Origin: an uncultured Muribaculaceae bacterium
Lineage (GTDB): Bacteria > Bacteroidota > Bacteroidia > Bacteroidales > Muribaculaceae
Direction: 5' to 3'
Assembly (NCBI GenBank): GCA_947632485.1
Contig: CANRPJ010000001.1
Span: forward strand, 154,202-218,201
DNA length: 64,000 nucleotides
Positions 7,779 to 16,240 of the stretch are shown here, one piece after another. Position 1 is the stretch's first letter. Each line of letters starts with the position of its first letter. The notes beneath the pieces were generated by a model. It saw only the letters and a program-made list of their open reading frames with translations. It was not told where the DNA came from and did no database searches. The translations under genes were made by a program, and so were the position numbers.

Positions 7779-8415
7779 GGCGGCCGCACTGTGCTGCATG
7801 CTCGCTCTTTGCGGGGCTACCTCCCAGGCTCAGAAAAAAGCGCCGGAAGGAAGGGTTGAGACCCTTGACGCCCTTCCGCTTATAGAGATGCTCAATTCCG
7901 TGGAGACGGGCAAGACCTCCGAGCTCGTTCAGAAATTTCAGAATAAGGAGGGCAAGACGCGTCTTATCAACGGTAAGTTCGGCCCCAAAAGCGGTTGCAC
8001 GGTCGAGGCTCTCAGAAATAAGGAGGTGCTTCTCATCACGATTCCTGCCTCCAAGCTCTTTGGCCCCAATGCTACTGAGCTCCTGCCCAACGCAGGCGAA
8101 TTTCTGGCTCCATTCAGACGATACCTAAAGGATCCCGACATGTATCGCGTCGTGATGGTGATGCACACTGATAATACCGGCTCTGAGCAATATCGCGAAG
8201 AAATCACGAATGCCCGCGCCGACAGCGTGTTTGAATGGTTCGAGAAATCAGGTGTCAACACCTCTTATCTCTTCCCCTATGCGCTTTCTGACACGATGCC
8301 GCTGGCGGAAAACACCTCTGTAGCCGACAGGGCTGCAAACCGCCGTCTGGAGATTTATCTCGTGCCGGGTACCAAGATGGTGGAGCAGGCCAAGAAGGGA
8401 CGCATAGAATTCTGA
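7750..8415 (+). CDS. OmpA-family C-terminal-domain envelope protein
   Basis: A 221-aa exported protein. A signal peptide (basic start, hydrophobic LCCMLALCGATSQAQ) is followed by a short linker and an OmpA-like peptidoglycan-binding domain in the C-terminal half (VVMVMHTDNTGSEQYREEIT, then ARADSVFEWF and AANRRLEIYLV). It lacks an OmpA beta-barrel and is too short to contain one. It is probably periplasmic, anchoring to peptidoglycan. The ATG at 7750 overlaps the preceding gene by 29 bp. It converges with nspC, with 3 bp between stops. Confidence 0.82.
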   Translation: MKNRLKILCKAAALCCMLALCGATSQAQKKAPEGRVETLDALPLIEMLNSVETGKTSELVQKFQNKEGKTRLINGKFGPKSGCTVEALRNKEVLLITIPASKLFGPNATELLPNAGEFLAPFRRYLKDPDMYRVVMVMHTDNTGSEQYREEITNARADSVFEWFEKSGVNTSYLFPYALSDTMPLAENTSVADRAANRRLEIYLVPGTKMVEQAKKGRIEF

Positions 8416-8418
8416 GGC

Positions 8419-9570
8419 TCAGTCCATTCTGTCGCGATAGTCAGCATAGGTGAATTTGCGCAGCAGCTCAATCTCGCCGCTGCTCCTCTGAAGATAGATA
8501 GAGGGGTGGCTGATGCCATTAAACATATTGGTCTTCACCGTAGTATAGTGGTTCATATCCTTCAGCGTCAGGCGCCGGCCTTCATGGAGCGGCTCCTCAA
8601 AACGCCAGTCGCCTACGAAATCACCGCTCAGGCAGGAGTTGCCGCCAAGTCGATAAGGAATGCCCCGCTCGCTGTCATCTAGTAGAGCCTCCTCAATCGC
8701 AGGCTTATACGGCATTTCCAGGCAGTCAGGCATGTGGCAGGCAAAAGAGGCGTCGATTATACCTGTACGGATTCCGGAATCCTCCACCACATCGAGCACC
8801 GTCGTGACGAGATCCCCCGTCTGCCAGGTAAAGGCGCTGCCTGGCTCGAGAATCACCTCAAGATTCGGATAGCGTTGCCTGAACTCCCTCAGCAGGCTTA
8901 TCAGATGGCCGGTATCATAATCCTTCCGGGTCATCAGGTGACCTCCTCCCATGTTAACCCATTTCAGATTAGGAAGATATGCTCCATACTCCTTCTCAAA
9001 GCTATCGAGCACCTTTTCAAGGTCATAGCTCGATGATTCGCAGAGGGCATGGAAATGGAAACCTTCAAGCCCTTCCGGCAAATCCGGACCTATCTGCGAT
9101 GCCGACATGCCGAAGCGGGACCCCGGTCTACAGGGATTATAGATATCTGTCTCTATCACACTGCAATGCGGATTCACTCTCAGTCCCGGGCTAACCTTGC
9201 GCGGAGCCTTGCGGATCTGGTCGGCATAGCGGTTATACTGAGCAAGCGAATTGAAGGTTATGTGAGAGCTATGACGCAGAAACTCCGGGAAAGTATCCGG
9301 AGTGTAAACAGGGCAATAAGAATGGATCTCGCCTCCGAAGAAGTCTACGGCAAGCTGCATCTCATTCAGTGAGCTGGCAGTGCTCCCTACCGTGTACTCG
9401 CTGATTATCGGGAAAGTCTTCCATAAGGCGTTGGCCTTGAACGCCATAATTATCTTTACCCCCGCGCGCTCCGCCACAGAGCGGATCAGCTCGAGATTAC
9501 GGCGGAGGCGGTCTTCATACACGATGTAGTATGGTGTAGGCAGAATCTGTTGGTTCATGGTATTAGTCAA
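8419..9570 (-). CDS. nspC: Carboxynorspermidine/carboxyspermidine decarboxylase
   Basis: PLP enzyme of the alanine racemase/group IV decarboxylase fold that decarboxylates carboxy(nor)spermidine, the last step of the alternative polyamine pathway. The 383-aa length is typical. Recognisable segments are AFKANALWKTFPI (PLP lysine near residue 45), FHFHALCESSS, WVNMGGGHLMTRKDYD and LEPGSAFTWQTGDLV. The start overlaps the uvrD stop by 8 bp. An internal ATG 12 bp later (MNQQ) is an equally possible start. It is last gene of the four-gene minus-strand operon. The dehydrogenase partner (CANSDH/LYS1-like) is not in the window. Confidence 0.92.
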   Translation of the reverse strand: MTNTMNQQILPTPYYIVYEDRLRRNLELIRSVAERAGVKIIMAFKANALWKTFPIISEYTVGSTASSLNEMQLAVDFFGGEIHSYCPVYTPDTFPEFLRHSSHITFNSLAQYNRYADQIRKAPRKVSPGLRVNPHCSVIETDIYNPCRPGSRFGMSASQIGPDLPEGLEGFHFHALCESSSYDLEKVLDSFEKEYGAYLPNLKWVNMGGGHLMTRKDYDTGHLISLLREFRQRYPNLEVILEPGSAFTWQTGDLVTTVLDVVEDSGIRTGIIDASFACHMPDCLEMPYKPAIEEALLDDSERGIPYRLGGNSCLSGDFVGDWRFEEPLHEGRRLTLKDMNHYTTVKTNMFNGISHPSIYLQRSSGEIELLRKFTYADYRDRMD

Positions 9571-11872
9571 TTATCTCAAATCTGGCAAAGCGCAGAAGGA
9601 GCTTCTTCGTTCCGAAATTCACGAAATCCACTACTGCTACCGGGTCCGAATCTTTTTTCTCTACATTTACTACCCGACCCTCACCAAACTTGCCGTGGCG
9701 GATTTTAACTCCGGGATTCAGTCGGTTGATATCGACCCCAACCTGAGGGGCGCTCCCTGAACCAGATGAAGCCACAGGGCGCAACCGTCTCTGCTGCATA
9801 GGCCTGAGCCGAGCCGGGGCCGACGATATATTCGCGGGCCGGGAATGAGGCAGGAAGTCATGGCTTACGCCCGTGGAAGCTATATTCTCCGACGACTCCA
9901 CTTCGAGAAATCTCCTATCAATGTCGGTAAGAAAGCGTGAAGGCCTTGTATTAGAGGTCTCTCCGAAGCGCATACGCTGAGCTGCATAGGTCATTGTGCA
10001 GGTCTCCTCGGCTCTCGTGATGGCTACATAGAGCAGCCTGCGCTCCTCCTCCACCTGCCAGGCGGAGTCCTTGCTCATGGCGGAAGGGAAAAGATCTTCT
10101 TCTACTCCGACAATCACCACATGCTTGAACTCAAGACCCTTGGCGGCATGAACGGTCATTAGCGTAACCTTCGGCGTATGGTCATTCTCTTTCTCGTCCT
10201 GATCCGTGGCAAGCGATACCTCCGACAGGAAGTCACTCATTCCCACCTCCTCGATGCCTTCCTCACGCCGGCTGTCAACGAAATCTTTCAGCGCAGTAAG
10301 AATTTCCTGAAGATTCTCCTGCTTTGAGATGGATTCAGGGGTATTGTCATGTTCCAGCACCCTTAGAAGCCCTGTCGTACGGATCACGAAGGCACCAGTC
10401 TCATAAGCATCGTGGGTGGCAGCCCTATCTATCGACTCCTGCACGAGCCTGGCGAAATCAGACAGTTTCCTGAGTGTGCCGCTATTTATATCGACCCCGG
10501 CCTCAAGAGGATTCTTCAGTATCTGCCATACACTCACTCCTTTCTCCGCAGCAGCAGCGCTTAGCTTCTTCATTGTAGTTTCCCCGATTCCGCGCGCTGG
10601 ATAGTTGATCACTCGGCGCAGAGCCTCGTCATCATCAGGATTTACCGTAAGCCGGAAGTAGGCTATGGCATCTTTCACCTCCTTGCGCTGATAGAAGGAG
10701 AGTCCGCCATAGATGCGGTAGGGGATATTGCGCTTTCTCAACGATTCCTCAAGCACACGCGACTGAGCGTTAGTTCGATAGAGCACTGCGTAGTCATCAA
10801 AGGAATCATGGCGCATCATCTTCGACTGCGAGATATGGGTAGCCACTATATAGCCCTCCTCAAGATCACTGTAGGCGCGGATCACCTTCACCGGCTCGCC
10901 CTCCTCCTTCTCGCTGAATACCTTCTTAGGCATCTGACCCTTGTTTTTCGCTATCAGGGAACCTGCGGCATTCACAATATTCTGGGTTGAGCGGTAATTA
11001 CGCTCCAGCTTGAAGATTCTCAGTCCGGGATAGCGTTTTTCGAGCGTAAGGATATTATCAATATTAGCGCCCCGGAAAGAGTAGATGCTCTGGGCATCGT
11101 CGCCTACCACACACACCTGCTGGGCAGGGCCGGCAAGCTGTGACACCACAAGATGCTGCGAAAAATTGGTGTCCTGGTACTCATCTACAAGTATATATCT
11201 GAAATACTCCTGATAATGCCTTCTCACATCGGGGTGATCGCGCAGGAGCACATTCATATTGAACAGGATATCGTCGAAATCCATAGCCTGCGCCAACCGG
11301 CATCTGCTCTCATAGCGCTTATAGATCTCATAGGTCATCGGCCTCTTGAGTCGCTTGTCGGTTTCGCGCAAATCGGAATCTGCGGCATAGTCCTTCGCGC
11401 TTATTAGAGCGTTCTTTGCGTTAGAGATAGTAGCGGCCAGTGTAGCAGGCTTATACACCTTCTCATCGAGCCCGAAATCCTTTACGATAGCCTTTATCAG
11501 TGAGCGCGAATCAGCTGCATCATATATGGTAAACGATGACTGATAGCCCAATAGGTCAGCATGGCGCCGGAGAATCCGAAGAAACACGGAGTGGAAGGTG
11601 CCCATCCATAGCTGTGAGGCCACTTTCTCACCCACTACAGCTGCCACTCTATCTTTCATCTCCCTGGCCGCCTTGTTGGTGAAGGTAAGGGCGAGAATGC
11701 GCCACGGTTCGTAGCCATGAGTGAGCAGGTCTACAATCTTGTAGGTCAGCACCCGCGTTTTCCCCGAACCGGCACCAGCTATCACAAGCGAGGGGCCTTC
11801 ATCGTAGACCACTGCTGCGCGCTGCTGCGGATTCAGCAGATCAAGATAATTATAGCTTATATTGTCGGGCAT
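9563..11872 (-). CDS. UvrD/PcrA-type superfamily 1 DNA helicase
   Basis: ATP-dependent 3'-5' DNA helicase for repair, 769 aa, the usual length. Motifs in order: LNPQQRAAVVYDEGP (Q motif), Walker A AGAGSGKT, Walker B VDEYQDTN, QVCVVGDDAQSIYSFRGA (motif III), LERNYRST (IV), TVHAAKGLEFKHVVIVGVEE (V) and VAITRAEE (VI). A C-terminal Tudor-like PcrA segment (GVKIRHGKFGEGRVVNVE) is present. The start shares one base with the stop of the upstream HSDR_N gene (TAATG), so the two are translationally coupled. Confidence 0.93.
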   Translation of the reverse strand: MPDNISYNYLDLLNPQQRAAVVYDEGPSLVIAGAGSGKTRVLTYKIVDLLTHGYEPWRILALTFTNKAAREMKDRVAAVVGEKVASQLWMGTFHSVFLRILRRHADLLGYQSSFTIYDAADSRSLIKAIVKDFGLDEKVYKPATLAATISNAKNALISAKDYAADSDLRETDKRLKRPMTYEIYKRYESRCRLAQAMDFDDILFNMNVLLRDHPDVRRHYQEYFRYILVDEYQDTNFSQHLVVSQLAGPAQQVCVVGDDAQSIYSFRGANIDNILTLEKRYPGLRIFKLERNYRSTQNIVNAAGSLIAKNKGQMPKKVFSEKEEGEPVKVIRAYSDLEEGYIVATHISQSKMMRHDSFDDYAVLYRTNAQSRVLEESLRKRNIPYRIYGGLSFYQRKEVKDAIAYFRLTVNPDDDEALRRVINYPARGIGETTMKKLSAAAAEKGVSVWQILKNPLEAGVDINSGTLRKLSDFARLVQESIDRAATHDAYETGAFVIRTTGLLRVLEHDNTPESISKQENLQEILTALKDFVDSRREEGIEEVGMSDFLSEVSLATDQDEKENDHTPKVTLMTVHAAKGLEFKHVVIVGVEEDLFPSAMSKDSAWQVEEERRLLYVAITRAEETCTMTYAAQRMRFGETSNTRPSRFLTDIDRRFLEVESSENIASTGVSHDFLPHSRPANISSAPARLRPMQQRRLRPVASSGSGSAPQVGVDINRLNPGVKIRHGKFGEGRVVNVEKKDSDPVAVVDFVNFGTKKLLLRFARFEIID

Positions 11873-12345
11873 TATTCTTCTTTATTATCAGATATTTCCG
11901 GATAGCTCGGCAAAGCCGGCAGAAATTCATAGCTTCCTCCCTGATAGTCCATTCTGCAACAAAAGTGTTCTAATCCGTTGGATACTATGAGGTAGTCGGC
12001 CTGAAGCACTGAGTTGTAGTTCACGATCTGATCGAAGGCTCTCTGCGTGATCTTCACCGTAGGCGCCTTAAACTCAGCGATAACCAGAGGTTTGCGATCC
12101 GGCCGCCATACTACCGTGTCGCACCGCCGCCGCATTCCATTAATCTCTACCCCCATTTCATTAGCTATAATGGAGGAGGGGTAGCGGAGCTCAGTAATCA
12201 TGAGGTTTATGAAATGCTGCCTCACGTATTCCTCCGGCGTAAGCGCCACATAGCGGCGCCGCAGAGGGTCAAACACGCTGAGGCCTTCCTCGCTGCGCCT
12301 AATCTTCAGATTGCAGGGAGGCAGATTCAGAGGGGGAAGGGTCAC
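11872..12345 (-). CDS. Stand-alone HSDR_N (type I restriction R N-terminal-like) nuclease-fold protein
   Basis: A 157-aa protein matching the HSDR_N domain. The PD-(D/E)XK-type core is visible as RRRCDTVVW followed by PLVIAEFKAPTVKI (catalytic-type D...E-x-K), then AFDQIVNYNSVLQADYLIVSNG. There is no helicase or methylase part. Such single-domain proteins are common in Bacteroidetes and uncharacterised. It is coupled on both sides: a 4-bp overlap with the P1-like nuclease gene upstream and a 1-bp overlap with the UvrD helicase downstream. This context hints at DNA repair rather than restriction (inference). Confidence 0.85.
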   Translation of the reverse strand: MTLPPLNLPPCNLKIRRSEEGLSVFDPLRRRYVALTPEEYVRQHFINLMITELRYPSSIIANEMGVEINGMRRRCDTVVWRPDRKPLVIAEFKAPTVKITQRAFDQIVNYNSVLQADYLIVSNGLEHFCCRMDYQGGSYEFLPALPSYPEISDNKEE

Positions 12346-13154
12346 TTGCGCACTATTGCTTCGCTCTGAGGCTGATATTCAGGATCAAACAGAGTGTTGA
12401 GCACATCGGCAAGCCTCAGGCCGGCCTTCAGAAACTGCTCCTCGATAACCGGAGTCCACTCGGCTATATAGTCATAGCTCACTTTGGTTTCCTCAGGCGT
12501 AGCATTATATACGAGCGAACAGATGGCCGATGTCTCTTTGCCCCAGTCGTCGAAGCCGCCGGAAAGGATTATCTCTTTCTGAGTGTCGCTGGCGCGATCT
12601 ATCTGGTCAACCCATTCCGTATAGCTCCATTTGTGGGCCGCCTCGGGCAGTGCGCTGTCCCACATGCTGTGAAGGTTGGTATTGTTGTTGAAGAATTTCA
12701 CATACCAGCGGTTTCCGCCTACATCTGAGGCGTGACCCATGTGGAGAGGCTGATGTAGATCGCCTAAGAGATGTACCACCATTTTGAGAGCCAATGTTTT
12801 CTGCTCCTTGGTAGCTTCCGGATTGGCAAGCAGGGCAGTCTGCTCGTTGAGGGCGGTTATGATATTGCCGGTTTCGAGCAGGGGAGCTTCCTCATAGGCT
12901 ATTCCGGCATCTATGTTCTTATAATGCCAAGTTTTGGAATAGGCATATTCCGGAGTGTGGGAGGCATTGTCGAGCCAGTTGGCATAATATACCGGAGAGC
13001 GCCCGTCAAACAGCTCCTCTACGGCAGCGCGGGCGGTAGGAGTAAGGTGCTTTTCAGCCAAAGCGGCCGTCACATCATGACCTTTCTGACCCCAGCCAAA
13101 GGCAAGCTGAGATCCGGCACACATCAATACAGATAGAATTATAGTCTTTTTCAT
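12342..13154 (-). CDS. S1/P1-family secreted nuclease
   Basis: Zinc-dependent phospholipase C/P1 nuclease fold, 270 aa, secreted. The signal peptide ends ...GSQLAFG and cleavage would expose Trp as residue 1 of the mature protein (WGQKGHD), the residue that binds zinc in P1 nuclease. Other ligand regions are HLLGDLHQPLHMGHASDVGG and NLHSMWDSAL. It probably degrades single-stranded DNA/RNA or 3'-phosphates in the periplasm. It is first gene of the minus-strand operon with HSDR_N, uvrD and nspC, and is transcribed divergently from lipA. Confidence 0.92.
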   Translation of the reverse strand: MKKTIILSVLMCAGSQLAFGWGQKGHDVTAALAEKHLTPTARAAVEELFDGRSPVYYANWLDNASHTPEYAYSKTWHYKNIDAGIAYEEAPLLETGNIITALNEQTALLANPEATKEQKTLALKMVVHLLGDLHQPLHMGHASDVGGNRWYVKFFNNNTNLHSMWDSALPEAAHKWSYTEWVDQIDRASDTQKEIILSGGFDDWGKETSAICSLVYNATPEETKVSYDYIAEWTPVIEEQFLKAGLRLADVLNTLFDPEYQPQSEAIVRK

Positions 13155-13202
13155 CGGTTCTCTAAAAAATGATCATTAATGAAGTTGTGTAGATTCGCAC
13201 TA

Positions 13203-13210
13203 CAAAGTTA
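13203..13210 (-). promoter_or_regulatory. -7 box for the P1 nuclease-helicase-nspC operon
   Basis: TAACTTTG on the minus strand, 48 bp upstream of the nuclease ATG. Confidence 0.65.
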
Positions 13211-13256
13211 ACCGAAAATTCTGCGCCCTACAACTCCGGAGGTGAGCTTTTTTGAG

Positions 13257-13264
13257 TAATTTTG
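13257..13264 (+). promoter_or_regulatory. -7 box for lipA-lipB
   Basis: TAATTTTG only 4 bp before the lipA ATG, pointing to a leaderless mRNA. Confidence 0.65.
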
Positions 13265-13268
13265 CCGC

Positions 13269-14141
13269 ATGGAAAGTAATGCTCAGCCAGCGCCTGCCGA
13301 TATGCGGCGCAAGCCTGATTGGCTAAAGATAAAGTTGCCCCGGGGATTTAAGACGAGCCAGGTGGTAGGCCTTCTGCGCGACCATGGGCTGCATACCATC
13401 TGCACCAGCGGACTCTGCCCCAACAGAGCTGAATGCTGGGCTGCCGGCACAGCCACCTTCATGATCGGAGGCAACGTCTGCACCCGGTCGTGCAGGTTCT
13501 GCAATGTGGCTACCGGGCGACCCGGTCCTCTCGACCCGCAGGAGATTCTCGATATTGTGCATTCCGTGAAGGAGTTGGCTCTAAAGCATGTGGTTATCAC
13601 GTCGGTAGACCGTGACGATCTCGCCGACTGCGGAGCCGGCCATTGGGCTTCAATGATCCGCACGCTCCGAAAGGAATGTCCTGGCGTTACGATGGAAGTG
13701 CTCGTGCCCGATTTCAAGGGTCGTCCCGAGCTTCTGGATATGGTATTGGCTGAAAAACCGGAGGTAGTTTCCCATAATCTTGAAACCGTGAGAAGGCTTA
13801 CTCCTGATGTACGCTGCTACGCTACCTACGATATGTCGCTCTCCGTGATCCGTCGAATCTCAGAAAGCGGCATCCGCAGCAAATCGGGAATAATGCTCGG
13901 TCTGGGCGAGACGCGCGATGAGATTCTCCAGACTATGGACGATCTTCTTGAGGCCGGGTGCGAGGTGATGACGATTGGCCAGTATCTGCAGCCTACTAAG
14001 GAACACTATCCGGTGCAGGCCTACATTCACCCTGATACCTTTGCCGAATATGCCGAAATAGGCCGCAAGAAAGGTTTCCGCTTTATCGAAAGCGCGCCAA
14101 TGGTGCGCAGCAGCTACCACGCCGAGCGCCATGCCCGCTGA
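13269..14141 (+). CDS. lipA: Lipoyl synthase
   Basis: Radical-SAM enzyme that inserts two sulfurs into the octanoyl chain on lipoyl domains. At 290 aa it has both iron-sulfur clusters: the auxiliary-cluster cysteines in CTSGLCPNRAEC and the radical-SAM CxxxCxxC in CTRSCRFC. The C-terminal QYLQPTKEHYPV region and a final RSSYHA (conserved serine ligand region) are present. The last 11 bp overlap lipB, forming a complete octanoyl-transfer plus sulfur-insertion operon. Confidence 0.96.
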   Translation: MESNAQPAPADMRRKPDWLKIKLPRGFKTSQVVGLLRDHGLHTICTSGLCPNRAECWAAGTATFMIGGNVCTRSCRFCNVATGRPGPLDPQEILDIVHSVKELALKHVVITSVDRDDLADCGAGHWASMIRTLRKECPGVTMEVLVPDFKGRPELLDMVLAEKPEVVSHNLETVRRLTPDVRCYATYDMSLSVIRRISESGIRSKSGIMLGLGETRDEILQTMDDLLEAGCEVMTIGQYLQPTKEHYPVQAYIHPDTFAEYAEIGRKKGFRFIESAPMVRSSYHAERHAR

Positions 14142-14802
14142 TATTTCTGTGCGCGATCTCGGGCGAGTGCCTTATAGGGAGGCGCTCGAGCTCCAGCTGA
14201 AGCTTCAGTCAGAGCTGAAAGAGGCAAAGAAGGAAGGCCGGAAAGGGGAGGAGACGGTGCTCATGGTGGAACACCCGCACGTCTACACCCTCGGCAAGCA
14301 TGGCAAACCGGAAAACCTTCTCGTTTCCGCAGAGCGTCTTTCCTCGCTTGGAGCGGAGCTGGTCAGTGTAGGTCGCGGAGGGGATATAACTTATCATGGA
14401 CCCGGGCAACTTGTGGTATATCCGATTATTGATCTCGAGCGCCACGGATTGGGCGTAAAGGCGTATGTTGATATGCTCGAGGAGAGCGTGATCCGCACGA
14501 TAGCAGCCTTCGGCATCAAGGGAGAGCGGGTAGAGGGGGCTACCGGAGTATGGATTGATAAGGATAAGCCGGGAGAGCGCAAGATCTGTGCTATAGGGGT
14601 AGCCTGCAGCCGCTTCGTCACGATGCACGGATTTGCCCTTAACGTGAATACCGATCTTAAGATGTTTTCGGCTATCAATCCCTGCGGCTTCGTCGATAAG
14701 GGCGTGGCCTCAATAGCGGGAGAACTTGGCCATGAGGTCGAGATGAACAGAGTAAAGACAATCTGGGCTGAAACCTTCCTTAGTCTCCTCAATGACCGAT
14801 AA
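14131..14802 (+). CDS. lipB: Octanoyl-[acyl-carrier-protein]-protein octanoyltransferase
   Basis: Transfers octanoate from ACP to lipoyl domains, supplying LipA with substrate. The 223-aa length is normal. Visible motifs are EHPHVYTLGKHG, GRGGDITYHGPGQLVVYPI, the lysine segment RKICAIGVACS (equivalent to the catalytic Lys) and INPCGF (equivalent to the catalytic Cys169 of E. coli). Overlaps lipA by 11 bp. Confidence 0.95.
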   Translation: MPADISVRDLGRVPYREALELQLKLQSELKEAKKEGRKGEETVLMVEHPHVYTLGKHGKPENLLVSAERLSSLGAELVSVGRGGDITYHGPGQLVVYPIIDLERHGLGVKAYVDMLEESVIRTIAAFGIKGERVEGATGVWIDKDKPGERKICAIGVACSRFVTMHGFALNVNTDLKMFSAINPCGFVDKGVASIAGELGHEVEMNRVKTIWAETFLSLLNDR

Positions 14803-14827
14803 CCGACCTTCACGGAGGGAAAGGCCA

Positions 14828-14907
14828 CTTGACAGCCTTGACACGAAATCACACTTATATCTCTAACTAACAGCGCGTTAACCCCTAAACCTTGTCAAGG
14901 TTGTCAA
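14828..14907 (+). repeat. ~80-bp imperfect palindromic repeat, copy A
   Basis: Left arm cttgacagccttgaca, right arm tgtcaaggttgtcaat, with about 48 bp between. Similar arms and interior occur at 15349-15428 and 54558-54639. This is a dispersed intergenic element or structured RNA; nothing in it is coding. Confidence 0.8.
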
Positions 14908-14928
14908 TAGCCCTATCTTAGGAAGAAA

Positions 14929-15151
14929 CAACCCGGAGGGTTGTCTGAAGGTAACCGCGGGTGTAAACCCGTGGATTTCTCTATATGTGTAAAGTGGAGC
15001 CCTGGAAGGGTGACTTTTTTATCTGAATGATAGATATATAAGAACCAGACATTTCTTTAGAAACAACCACGCTGTGGGTTTGTAGTTTTAGTCTATGATA
15101 GTCCCCGAGTTTCACTCGGGGTTACCCTCAGATGCCCATTCCATGGGCATT
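14929..15151 (+). repeat. Cluster of REP-like hairpins
   Basis: Several short inverted repeats stand in a row: caacccggagggttg, ccgcgggtgtaaacccgtgg, agccctggaagggt, cccgagtttcactcggg and atgcccattccatgggcat. They resemble the repetitive extragenic palindromes of Bacteroidetes that can be associated with RAYT/Y1 transposases. No such transposase is in the window. Confidence 0.65.
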
Positions 15152-15348
15152 ACTCTCATTATAAGGCATATAGAGATAGTCATGTAGATATAAAATACCC
15201 CTATTTATTCAGATACACTCCCTCGCCCCATGCCCTAATATAGGTTTGAGGTATGAAAGATACGGCGAAATTAGTAATAATATTTGAAATATCAAACAGC
15301 GCAAGATAAAGATATAGGGAATTCAAACTTAAGGTAAAGGACAGGGCA

Positions 15349-15428
15349 CTTGACAGCCTTGACAAGAAAATAGACTTATTTGACTATGAATCACGCATTT
15401 AACCCCAAATCCGTGTCAAGGTGGTAAA
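15349..15428 (+). repeat. ~80-bp imperfect palindromic repeat, copy B
   Basis: Left arm cttgacagccttgacaag and right arm gtgtcaaggtggtaaagg. It also shares interior blocks (acttat, taacccc) with copy A 520 bp upstream. It lies just past the 3' end of the ABC ATPase gene. Confidence 0.78.
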
Positions 15429-15451
15429 GGCTCCTATCCTTCGGCAGGGTG

Positions 15452-16240
15452 TTATGACTGGCCTTCCTGAGCCTCGGCCTCGCGCTCGAGGAAGCGCTTC
15501 ACCTCCTGAAACAGATGGCTGGCAAATACGAAGTCATTGAGCGATTTGCTTGTGCTCCTGAAGATATTGCGGTCGTCACCGGTCCAGTCGCAGTGGCCCT
15601 TATTGATGAATACGATGTGCTCACCGATTCCGAGCACAGAGTTCATGTCATGGGTATTTATCACCGTGGTGATGCCGTATTCATGAGTAATATCGCTCAG
15701 GAGCTCATCAATAAGAATGGAGGTCTTCGGATCGAGGCCGGAGTTAGGCTCATCGCAGAAGAGATAGCGGGGATTCAGCGCTATGGCACGCGCTATGGCC
15801 ACTCGCTTCTGCATTCCGCCTGATATTTCCGACGGGTATTTATTATCGGCCGTAGCTTCCAGGCCTACGCGGCGGATACAGAACTGGGCGCGCTCAAGCT
15901 GCTCCCGGTAACTGAGCGGACTGAACATCTTCAGGGGAAACATGACATTGCCCAACACCGTTTCGTTGTCAAACAATGCTGAGCCTTGAAAAAGCATACC
16001 GATCTCCATGCGGAGCTGCCGGCGCTCATTATTGTTCATATTCCGCAGAAGGCGGCCATCGTAGCGTATCACTCCCTCTTCTGGAGTAAGCAGCCCTATA
16101 AGGCATTTCATGAATACGGTTTTGCCGGAACCGCTCTGGCCGATAATAAGATTGGTCTTACCGGTCTCAAAACGCGCCGTGATGTCGAAGAGCACCTGCT
16201 GCCCGTCGAACCATTTAGATACTCCCTCAGCCTCAATCAT
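15452..16240 (-). CDS. ABC transporter ATP-binding protein, MlaF-like
   Basis: ATPase subunit of an Mla/Mce-type phospholipid or organic-solvent transport system, 262 aa. Walker A is IGQSGSGKT, the Q-loop is MLFQGSALFD, the signature is SGGMQKRVAIARAI, and Walker B is YLFCDEPNSGLDP. The start overlaps the permease stop by 4 bp (ATGA-type coupling). No Mce/MlaD substrate-binding gene is adjacent; it is presumably encoded elsewhere. Confidence 0.9.
   Translation of the reverse strand: MIEAEGVSKWFDGQQVLFDITARFETGKTNLIIGQSGSGKTVFMKCLIGLLTPEEGVIRYDGRLLRNMNNNERRQLRMEIGMLFQGSALFDNETVLGNVMFPLKMFSPLSYREQLERAQFCIRRVGLEATADNKYPSEISGGMQKRVAIARAIALNPRYLFCDEPNSGLDPKTSILIDELLSDITHEYGITTVINTHDMNSVLGIGEHIVFINKGHCDWTGDDRNIFRSTSKSLNDFVFASHLFQEVKRFLEREAEAQEGQS

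Larger units (their letters stand above)
14803..15451. other. Gene-free 650-bp stretch made of repeats and hairpins
   Basis: No convincing ORF. It contains two copies of an ~80-bp imperfect palindrome (14828-14907, 15349-15428) and, between them, a run of GC-rich hairpins (14929-15151). The rest (15152-15348) is AT-rich with no recognised signal. Confidence 0.8.
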
